Source: Gammaproteobacteria bacterium
GTDB taxonomy: Bacteria > Pseudomonadota > Gammaproteobacteria > Eutrophobiales > Eutrophobiaceae
NCBI GenBank assembly: GCA_012270695.1
Contig: JAAXHV010000230.1
Coordinates: 1-9,682, forward strand
Length of the DNA: 9,682 nt
Reading direction: 5' to 3'
Shown: piece after piece, positions 1 through 5,718 of the stretch
Layout of the letters: every line of letters starts with the position of its first letter
How positions within the stretch are numbered: the first letter of the stretch is position 1
Translations under genes and position numbers: made by a program
The notes under the pieces: generated by a model
What the model was told of the DNA's origin: nothing
Database searches by the model: none
The model's input: only the letters and a program-made list of their open reading frames with translations

Positions 1-1217
1 GGGAAGCATGGTTACGGCAGCAGACCAATGCGGCCGGCTGGCTCGGCGCCGGCAGGGCGAGACGGGAAGCGACAACGTCTGCTTTCCTGGTTTTGCTGAG
101 ACAACGGCTGTTGCTATTGCTCTCCTCCCTCTCAGCATTCGGACAGACGCTGAAACAACGAGCCGTAGAGTTTAAACAGGCGTATATGCCGGATTACACC
201 TACCTGCAGGCGGCCCAGCCCACAACCTTTGGCCATTATTTAACCGGCTTTCTCTACCCCGTCTTCAGGGATTGCGAACGGATTGAACAGTTGTACCGCC
301 GCGTCAATTCCAGTCCCATGGGCTGCGGCAGTACCACCGGTTCCAGGTTGGCCCCCGACAGGCGGCAAATGGCGGGTTTGCTTGGCTTTGATGCCCTGAC
401 CATCCATACCCGCGACGCCATGTGGCAGCCCGATATACCTATCGAAAGCGCGGCCATATTCTGTAGTTGTGCGGTGAACATGAGCCGGTTGGCTGAAGAC
501 CTGCAAATTTTTTCCAGCCAAGGGTTTGCCCTGGTGGAACTGGCGGATCAACACGCCCGCGCCAGCAGGATCATGCCGCAGAAGAAAAATCCGTTTGCGC
601 TGACACATATTCGCAGTGTAAGCAATGAACTGATGGGGCTGATGACTTCCGTGAACGCCATGGCCAGGACCCCATCGGGCCAACCCGATAACAGGCTGTG
701 GATATACGGCGCCATACCCGCTGCTGTGTCAAACCTGGTCGATGCCGTTTACCTTATGACCGATGTAGTCGCGAATATGGATTTCAAGCCTGAACGCGCA
801 AGACAGCTACTGGATGACGCTTCAATCATGGCGACCGATTTGGCGGAAACCCTGGTTCTGCGCGGCGAAATAGATTATCGAAGCGCCTATAAACTGGTGG
901 CAAGCCTGTTCCATGAGAAGCGGGAACAGGGCGGAATAAAACACATCGATGCAGCCATTCTCAATGAGCAGGCCGCATCGGTTCTGGGCCGTGAACTACC
1001 CGTCAGCGATGATGATATCAGGCAGGCGCTGGACCCTCTCCGTGCCATAGAAGCACACACCGAACCGGGCACTCCGGCAACGGCACCCATGGATGAGATG
1101 CTGGACGCCTGTGACAGGAAGTTGCAACTGGTTGAGGAAAACGCAGAACAGGCAAAACAACGCCAATTGCAAGTGGAAAAGCAGTTGCAGGATACGGCGC
1201 GGCAACTCGCCGGATAA
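1..1217 (+). CDS. Argininosuccinate lyase-like protein of the fumarase/aspartase superfamily, 5'-truncated by the window edge
   Basis: The frame is open from the left edge (first full codon at 3), so the TTG at 93 is internal and the N-terminus is missing. Family members cleave C-N bonds by elimination, usually releasing fumarate, as cytoplasmic tetramers. Visible landmarks are a GRARRE segment at nt 51-68 where argininosuccinate lyase has GRSRND, DYTYLQAAQP (nt 192-221) where the family has GYTHLQxAQP, and the signature loop ASRIMPQKKNP (nt 561-593). The first Ser of that loop, the catalytic base position, is kept. The conserved His of YTHLQ is Tyr (codon 201-203), and the second Ser and the leading Gly of GSSxMP are replaced. 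The C-terminus carries a charged, Gln-rich helical tail (about nt 1107-1214). The gene ends 7 bp before the next lyase gene. Superfamily placement is secure. With several substrate-contact motifs changed, argininosuccinate is unlikely to be the substrate; EDDS-lyase-like activity on another N-substituted amino acid, or a regulatory subunit, is possible. Confidence 0.85.
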   Translation, partial: EAWLRQQTNAAGWLGAGRARREATTSAFLVLLRQRLLLLLSSLSAFGQTLKQRAVEFKQAYMPDYTYLQAAQPTTFGHYLTGFLYPVFRDCERIEQLYRRVNSSPMGCGSTTGSRLAPDRRQMAGLLGFDALTIHTRDAMWQPDIPIESAAIFCSCAVNMSRLAEDLQIFSSQGFALVELADQHARASRIMPQKKNPFALTHIRSVSNELMGLMTSVNAMARTPSGQPDNRLWIYGAIPAAVSNLVDAVYLMTDVVANMDFKPERARQLLDDASIMATDLAETLVLRGEIDYRSAYKLVASLFHEKREQGGIKHIDAAILNEQAASVLGRELPVSDDDIRQALDPLRAIEAHTEPGTPATAPMDEMLDACDRKLQLVEENAEQAKQRQLQVEKQLQDTARQLAG

Positions 1218-1220
1218 AGG
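1216..1220 (+). promoter_or_regulatory. Weak ribosome binding site deciding the start of the second lyase gene
   Basis: AAAGG lies 4 bases before the ATG at 1225 and overlaps the stop codon of the upstream lyase (TAA 1215-1217). The reading frame stays open upstream to 1093, but that stretch overlaps the upstream gene in another frame and its translation does not look like the family. The ATG at 1225 begins a sequence that looks like a normal N-terminus of this family. Confidence 0.5.
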
Positions 1221-1224
1221 CAAG

Positions 1225-2586
1225 ATGGTTACGCATATCAGTGATTTCACCATCTACGGATCGTCATGGACTACGCCTGAAACCGCGGAACTGTTCTCGG
1301 AAACAGGCTTGGTGCGCGGCTGGCTGGAAGTGATGACCGTTCTGGCCGAAGTCCAGGCAGAACACGGATTAATACCCGTTGAAGCGGCCCGGGGGATCCG
1401 TTCAACTTTTGAAAACCTGGTGGTGGATGAAGAGTTTTTGGCTGAGGCAGGAGAGGATTTCAGAAAAACCAACCATTCGCTGGTCGGTCTGATCAAAGCG
1501 ATGCAAAACAGGTGTGGTGAGCCTGGTGGAGAGTGGCTGTGTTACGGGGCAACGGTGCACGATATAACGGATACCCAGATGTGCAGGACCCTGGTTGCCG
1601 TCCTGGACCTGTTTGTAAAACGCATCATACAGGTTGAAAAAGACCTGGTTAAGCTGGCACTGGAACACAAGGATACGGCAATGTGCGGCCGTACCCACGG
1701 CCAAATCGGGCTGCCCATCACATTCGGCTATAAGGCTGCGACCTGGCTGGATGAGTTTGAACGCCACCGGCAACGGTTGTGTGAGATGAGAGCCCGGCTG
1801 GCGGTCGGCCAGCTTGCCGGCGGGGTTGGCAGCCTTTCATCCCTGGGTCCTCAAGCCGAAGCAATCCAAAAGGCGTTTTGCGAGAAACTGAACCTTTCGC
1901 CCCCTCCCATATCCTGGACGACCACCCGGGACCGCTACGCGGAATGGCTGAACAACCTGGCTTTGATCGCAGCGAGCGGGGACCGTATCGGCCAGGAGAT
2001 TTATAATTTGCAGCGTCCGGAAATCAATGAGGTTGCCGAGGGTTTTATCAGCGGCACCGTCGGTAGCATTACCATGCCGCAAAAAAGAAACCCCGAAATT
2101 TCCGAACACCTGGGCACCTTGTCCCGGCTGGTGCGCCACCATGCTGCCTGGATGATGGAAAATCTGGTCCATGATCACGAGCGCGACGGCAGGTCGTGGA
2201 AAGGTGAGTGGTTGATATTGCCCGAGTGCAGCCTGGTCGCTGATAAAATGCTGGCTTTGCTGCAATCACTGCTGCCGAACCTGGCAGTCAGGAAAGACAG
2301 GATGCAGGAGAACCTGGCGGGCACCAACGGCATGATTTACGCCGAAGCGGTGATGCTGAAACTTTCGGCCAGGATGGGCAAACAGACTGCCCATCGGTAT
2401 GTTTATGATTGCGCTATGCGAGCCCACGAAACAGGGCGCCACTTGAAAAAAGTCCTGGCTGCTGATGCTGATATCTCGAAGTGGCTGAGCCCCGCTGAAC
2501 TGGATGAATGCTTTGAACTGGACAACAGCGTCGGTCATTGTTCCGCCATGGTTGAACGGATTGTTGCAGGGATTGATCTACGATGA
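1225..2586 (+). CDS. Adenylosuccinate lyase / 3-carboxymuconate cycloisomerase-like lyase (fumarase superfamily)
   Basis: This is a 453-residue protein, full length for the PurB/CMLE branch, which performs elimination or cycloisomerisation of succinyl-type substrates as a cytoplasmic homotetramer. In order: an N-terminal helical domain; YGATVHDITDT at about 107-117, the position of the GATSxDxxDT loop; GRTHGQ with the conserved His158; and the signature GSITMPQKRNP at 280-290 with the catalytic-position Ser281, Lys287 and Asn289. The C-terminal part (about 365-450) resembles the adenylosuccinate lyase C-terminal domain (GMIYAEAVMLKL, then a WLSPAELDE segment). Catalytic residues are intact, but the loop residues TS[SQ]D have become TVHD, which argues against plain adenylosuccinate lyase. 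Its position in a TRAP-transporter operon rather than beside purine genes also suggests a catabolic role. The gene overlaps the next by ATGA, pointing to translational coupling. The exact substrate cannot be named. Confidence 0.88.
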   Translation: MVTHISDFTIYGSSWTTPETAELFSETGLVRGWLEVMTVLAEVQAEHGLIPVEAARGIRSTFENLVVDEEFLAEAGEDFRKTNHSLVGLIKAMQNRCGEPGGEWLCYGATVHDITDTQMCRTLVAVLDLFVKRIIQVEKDLVKLALEHKDTAMCGRTHGQIGLPITFGYKAATWLDEFERHRQRLCEMRARLAVGQLAGGVGSLSSLGPQAEAIQKAFCEKLNLSPPPISWTTTRDRYAEWLNNLALIAASGDRIGQEIYNLQRPEINEVAEGFISGTVGSITMPQKRNPEISEHLGTLSRLVRHHAAWMMENLVHDHERDGRSWKGEWLILPECSLVADKMLALLQSLLPNLAVRKDRMQENLAGTNGMIYAEAVMLKLSARMGKQTAHRYVYDCAMRAHETGRHLKKVLAADADISKWLSPAELDECFELDNSVGHCSAMVERIVAGIDLR

Positions 2587-3587
2587 GGCCCTCATTTGAC
2601 AGGGTCCTGGAAAAAATCCCGCGTTACAACCTTGCTCAATATCCCACTCCCCTGATACAAGCCGAACGGTTAAGGAATGAAATCGGAGGCCCCGATATCT
2701 GGTTTAAACGTGATGACTTGATCAGCTTCGCGATGGGCGGCAATAAGGTGCGTGGCCTGGAAGTCATTTTGCAGGATGCGTTGAATGCCGGCGCCGATAC
2801 GCTGGTTACCGGGGCCGGCGTACAGTCCAACCATGTCCGGGCAACTGCCGCAGTCGCCGCTTACAAAAAGCTGGACTGCATCGCCATTTACTGGGGTCAT
2901 GAGCCGGGACCGGTCGATGGAAATTATCGCGTCACGAAAATGCTGGGCGCACAGGTTCGGTTTACCGGAGACCCCGACAGGAGCTCGGTTGACCACTTCA
3001 TCAATGAAGTGGCAGATGAATTAAAAGAGCGCGGCAAGCTCCCCTACCCGATACCCAGGGGCGGCGCCTGTGCCATGGGCGCGCTGGGACATGTCATCGC
3101 AGTGCGGGAACTCCAGTTACAATGCGAGCAATACGGTATCGAACCGGACGCGGTTGTTTTTCCACTCGGTTCCGGCGGCACTTACGCCGGTTGGTTATTG
3201 GGGCTGCGGCTTCTCGGGCTTGACTGGCAGGTCGAGTGTTTTACCGTGAGCCGGGCAGCCGATGAAGTCAGCCGGCAGGTCGCTGTACTGGCAACGGAAG
3301 CGGCAAGCCTGCTGGATACAGACATAAGTTTCACAAGTGCTGACGCGCCCGTCCATGGCGGGTTTATCGGTGAAGGTTATGGTATTCCAAGCACGGAAGG
3401 TACAGCTGCGATTCGGACAACGGGGAGATCTGCAGGGCTGCTATTGGATCCTACATATACGGGCAAGGCCATGGCCGGTTATCTCGACGGATTGGCGCGG
3501 GGTATATTCGGACGCTACAAAACCGTGATTTTCATACATACGGGCGGTGAGCCTGCGTTTTTTGCCGGTGCTGGAGAATGGTTGTGA
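2583..3587 (+). CDS. PLP-dependent D-cysteine desulfhydrase / ACC deaminase family enzyme (fold type II)
   Basis: This 334-residue protein matches the usual length of the family containing D-cysteine desulfhydrase (DcyD), ACC deaminase and L-cysteate sulfo-lyase (CuyA). It uses PLP to eliminate a beta substituent, or open a ring, on an amino acid, giving a keto acid and ammonia. Seen: IWFKRDDL at 39-46; MGGNKVRGLE with the PLP Schiff-base Lys55; GVQSNHVR (79-86) with Ser82-Asn83-His84, where Ser is the catalytic residue in relatives; the phosphate-binding loop GSGGT (196-200); LLLDPTYTGKAMAG at 286-299; and HTGGEPAFF near the C-terminus. Motif by motif it is closest to DcyD/CuyA, but homologues differ in substrate. 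ATG 2583 overlaps the upstream stop (ATGA), with AGGGA at 2568-2572 as ribosome binding site. In this operon it may process an amino acid released by the two lyases, for example a 2,3-diaminopropionate-like, D-cysteine-like or cysteate-like compound. That assignment is inference. Confidence 0.9.
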   Translation: MRPSFDRVLEKIPRYNLAQYPTPLIQAERLRNEIGGPDIWFKRDDLISFAMGGNKVRGLEVILQDALNAGADTLVTGAGVQSNHVRATAAVAAYKKLDCIAIYWGHEPGPVDGNYRVTKMLGAQVRFTGDPDRSSVDHFINEVADELKERGKLPYPIPRGGACAMGALGHVIAVRELQLQCEQYGIEPDAVVFPLGSGGTYAGWLLGLRLLGLDWQVECFTVSRAADEVSRQVAVLATEAASLLDTDISFTSADAPVHGGFIGEGYGIPSTEGTAAIRTTGRSAGLLLDPTYTGKAMAGYLDGLARGIFGRYKTVIFIHTGGEPAFFAGAGEWL

Positions 3588-3598
3588 CCCTCCCTGTC

Positions 3599-3619
3599 AT
3601 TCCGGGCCTGGCCCGGAAT
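3599..3619 (+). repeat. Short palindrome (9-bp stem, 3-base loop), REP-like
   Basis: ATTCCGGGC (3599-3607) pairs perfectly with GCCCGGAAT (3611-3619) around a CTG loop. Palindromes beginning GTCATTCC and ending GGAATCC are common dispersed intergenic elements in many proteobacteria, and this one sits in the only clearly non-coding gap of the first half of the window. It is not a classical terminator, because no run of T follows. It could still stabilise or attenuate the transcript between the PLP gene and the CoA synthetase gene. Whether it is repeated in the genome cannot be seen here. Confidence 0.6.
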
Positions 3620-3643
3620 CCGGTTGTGTTTCTTGCCGGTAAT

Positions 3644-3649
3644 GGAGAA
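3644..3649 (+). promoter_or_regulatory. Ribosome binding site of the acyl-CoA synthetase gene, lying inside the repeated segment
   Basis: GGAGAA is 5 bases upstream of the ATG at 3655 and is the clearest Shine-Dalgarno sequence in the window. It falls within the second copy of the PLP gene's 3' end, where the same bases encode Gly-Glu, which may explain why this fragment was kept. Confidence 0.75.
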
Positions 3650-3654
3650 CAGCT

Positions 3655-5706
3655 ATGACCGGCTGGGCCGAACGGCTGTTATGCGCTGATCATGTCGCGG
3701 TGATCGGCGCATCCAATACCGAGGGCAAACTGGGTTACCTGTTCATGCAAAACCTGGTCAGCGCTTATCCGGGAAACATTTATCCCATCAACCCCAAACA
3801 GGACAGGATACTCGGACTCCAGACGTACCCGTCCATTAAAGATACCCCGTGCCAGGTTGACCTGGCGATTTTGACCACGCCACCCGGCGCGGCGCCGCAG
3901 ATTATCGCAGAATGTGTTGCGGCAGGGGTGGCAACGGCTGTAATAATCAGTGGCGGTTTTGCAGAAACCGGTGAGAAGGGAAGCGCGCTTGAACGGTCGC
4001 TGGCGGAAATCGCCGGCAAGGGACGGTTACGTTTGTTGGGGCCTAATTGTTTTGGCGTAATTAACACGCATCTCGGCTTGAATGCTTCCCTGGGCCTGGG
4101 CCTGCCGGAGAAAGGTGGCGTGTCGTTGATTACCCAGAGTGGCGCGTACGGCATGGCCGCGTTTACCCGGTCAAAACTCGGAGAGATCGGGTTTGCCAAG
4201 GTCATCGCGCCGGGTAATAAAATTGATATCAACGAAATCGAGCTGCTTTCATTCCTGCGCAATGACCCCGATACCCGGGTCATTGCGATGCTGATAGAAT
4301 CCATAAGCAACGGCCGCGCATTATTCGATGAGATAAACCGGACCACGCAAACCAAGCCTGTGGTGATTTTAAAGACCGGCAGAACGAGTTCGGGGCAGCG
4401 CGCCGCGGCCAGCCATACCGCGGCCCTTGCCGGCGATTATGCAGTAACGGCGGCAGCGCTGCACCAGGCCGGCGCACACTTGGTAACCGATGGCCAGACC
4501 CTGCTCGATACCGCGGCGGCATTGGACAAGCAGCCCGTCCACAAGGGAAAACGTGTGGCAATCATCACCAACTCGGGTGGGACAGGAGTCGAGTTGACCG
4601 ATTTGCTTACTGATCACGGTCTCGAAGTGCCTGCCTTATCAGGCAGGTTACAGGATCAAATACGGGCTTTCTTGCCTGAGCAAGGCAGCGCGGTAAACCC
4701 GGTCGACGTCACTACTCAATGGCACCGTTTTACCGAGATGTATGGTTCAACAATCCGGTTATTAATGGAATCCGATGAAGTCGATATTATTTTACCCGTC
4801 CTGTTGCAACGTTCGGCATTAATGCCTGAAGTCAGCGAACGTGTCATCCAGGAGTACCAATCGGCAAAAGCAGGCGATAAGGTCAAACCCGTGCATGTCT
4901 GCTGGGTTGCCGGGCCGGAAGCGGACAATAATAAAAAGCGATTACAGGATAGCGGGATTCCGGTCCATCCCTGGCCGTTACGCACGGCCAAAACCATCGC
5001 CGCCTGTATCGGTTCCGGAAACAGGAAGATCGAGACCAGTCCGAAAAAGCGTTCTCGTCCCGAGCCTGTTGCCGGCAATGGGTGGCTGCCGATGGATGTT
5101 GCCCTGACGCTGTTACAGGAAGAGGGGATTAAAACAGCCCCCTGGCGTTATGCAAATAGAGTCGCTGAACTGGGTTCCGTTAGCGCAGACCTGGCTTACC
5201 CCCTGGTAATTAAAGCCATACGCCCTGATTTATTACATAAATCCGATGCAGGGGGCGTCAAACTCGGGATTTCTTCGCTGGAAGAGTTGATGTCTGCAGC
5301 GGATAAAATGGAATCACTGTTCGGCGGCGGGCCTTATCTGCTGCAACAGCAAATCACAGCCGGCGTGGAGTTATTGCTGGGGGCAACCCGGGATACCAAT
5401 TTCGGGCCCATTATCACATTTGGCATCGGCGGCACCCTGGTGGAAGTGTTCAGGGACGCGGCGCTGCGTCTCGCGCCCGTCAGCAGGGAGATGGCCCATG
5501 ACATGCTGGAAGAAATAAAGGGACAGCAACTGTTGGACGGATACAGGGGCAATGTGCCTGTTAACCGTGATGGGCTTGCCCGTTTCATTGCCGGGTTTTC
5601 CAGGTGGGTCGATGAGTCGGCCTGGATCGGACAGGTTGATATGAACCCGGTCATAGCCAACGGGGATGATTTTACCGTGGTTGACGTGAGAATTCTTGCC
5701 GAATAA
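3655..5706 (+). CDS. NDP-forming acyl-CoA synthetase, fused alpha and beta domains (acetate--CoA ligase family)
   Basis: This 683-residue cytoplasmic enzyme belongs to the ADP-forming acetyl/acyl-CoA synthetase (ACD) family, which interconverts an acyl-CoA plus NDP and phosphate with a free acid plus CoA and NTP. In order: an N-terminal CoA-binding Rossmann domain (VAVIGAS at 14-20); a succinyl-CoA-ligase-like domain (LLGPNCFG at 127-134, ITQSGAYG at 159-166); the phosphorylated His254 in ASHTAALAG; a second ligase-like domain starting IITNSGGTG near 303; a basic, low-complexity linker (about 454-475); and a C-terminal ATP-grasp domain with LLHKSDAGGVKL (526-537, a second conserved His at 528) and GIGGTLVEV. 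No acetyltransferase domain is present, so it is not a Pat-type protein acetylase. The start is supported by the GGAGAA ribosome binding site. The acid it acts on is unknown; the neighbours suggest a product of lyase/PLP breakdown of an imported solute. An 11-bp inverted repeat lies inside the gene. Confidence 0.92.
   Translation: MTGWAERLLCADHVAVIGASNTEGKLGYLFMQNLVSAYPGNIYPINPKQDRILGLQTYPSIKDTPCQVDLAILTTPPGAAPQIIAECVAAGVATAVIISGGFAETGEKGSALERSLAEIAGKGRLRLLGPNCFGVINTHLGLNASLGLGLPEKGGVSLITQSGAYGMAAFTRSKLGEIGFAKVIAPGNKIDINEIELLSFLRNDPDTRVIAMLIESISNGRALFDEINRTTQTKPVVILKTGRTSSGQRAAASHTAALAGDYAVTAAALHQAGAHLVTDGQTLLDTAAALDKQPVHKGKRVAIITNSGGTGVELTDLLTDHGLEVPALSGRLQDQIRAFLPEQGSAVNPVDVTTQWHRFTEMYGSTIRLLMESDEVDIILPVLLQRSALMPEVSERVIQEYQSAKAGDKVKPVHVCWVAGPEADNNKKRLQDSGIPVHPWPLRTAKTIAACIGSGNRKIETSPKKRSRPEPVAGNGWLPMDVALTLLQEEGIKTAPWRYANRVAELGSVSADLAYPLVIKAIRPDLLHKSDAGGVKLGISSLEELMSAADKMESLFGGGPYLLQQQITAGVELLLGATRDTNFGPIITFGIGGTLVEVFRDAALRLAPVSREMAHDMLEEIKGQQLLDGYRGNVPVNRDGLARFIAGFSRWVDESAWIGQVDMNPVIANGDDFTVVDVRILAE
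4258..4287 (+). repeat. Perfect 11-bp inverted repeat inside the acyl-CoA synthetase gene
   Basis: CGCAATGACCC (4258-4268) and GGGTCATTGCG (4277-4287) are exact reverse complements around an 8-base spacer, so the mRNA can form an 11-bp stem. The segment encodes residues about 202-211 (RNDPDTRVIA), within the ligase-like domain. It may be coincidence, an mRNA structure or a protein-binding site. Confidence 0.6.
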
Positions 5707-5718
5707 TGCGCGAATAAA

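Larger units (their letters stand above)
3555..3658 (+). repeat. Imperfect 33-bp direct repeat of the 3' end of the PLP enzyme gene, copies at 3555-3587 and 3626-3658
   Basis: The last 33 bases of the PLP gene (3555-3587) reappear at 3626-3658 with 25 of 33 positions identical by hand alignment. Read in the matching frame, the first copy encodes AFFAGAGEWL-stop and the second VFLAGNGEQL-stop. The second copy's TGA overlaps the ATG of the next gene as ATGA (3655-3658), and its Gly-Glu codons supply that gene's GGAGAA ribosome binding site. Between the copies lie 38 bases holding a 9-bp hairpin. The simplest reading is that the PLP gene once ended at the second copy, coupled to the downstream gene, and a duplication or small-element insertion then moved its end upstream. 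Confidence 0.65.

Noticed and set aside
93..95. Start of the first lyase at the TTG codon
   Set aside because: The frame is open to the left edge and the upstream residues (AAGWLGAGRARRE) align with the conserved region before this point, so the gene is truncated by the window, not started at 93.
240..683. Antisense reading frame of 147 codons
   Set aside because: It is a shadow of the lyase coding strand, with low-complexity His/Gly/Pro-rich translation and no recognisable family.
1093..1224. N-terminal extension of the second lyase from 1093
   Set aside because: It overlaps the end of the first lyase in another frame, and the translated extension has no family resemblance. ATG 1225 gives a normal-length protein.
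561..2094. Loss of the catalytic Ser in both lyases
   Set aside because: In the GSSxMPxKxN loop the catalytic Ser is the first one (six residues before the Lys). Both proteins keep it; only the second Ser position is changed.
3599..3619. Rho-independent terminator after the PLP gene
   Set aside because: The stem is good but no T-run follows, and the next gene continues on the same strand after a short gap.
3780..4355. Antisense reading frame of 191 codons opposite the acyl-CoA synthetase
   Set aside because: It lies fully inside a gene with clear conserved motifs, and its translation shows no domain. The same applies to antisense frames at 5334-5807, 6418-6876 and 1837-2265.
4630..4647. 7-bp inverted repeat CCTGCCT/AGGCAGG in the acyl-CoA synthetase gene
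   Set aside because: A stem this short with a 4-base loop is expected by chance in a window of this size, and nothing else supports it.
3655..5706. Pat-type protein lysine acetyltransferase
   Set aside because: Pat proteins share the ACD-like domains but add a GNAT domain; none is present here.
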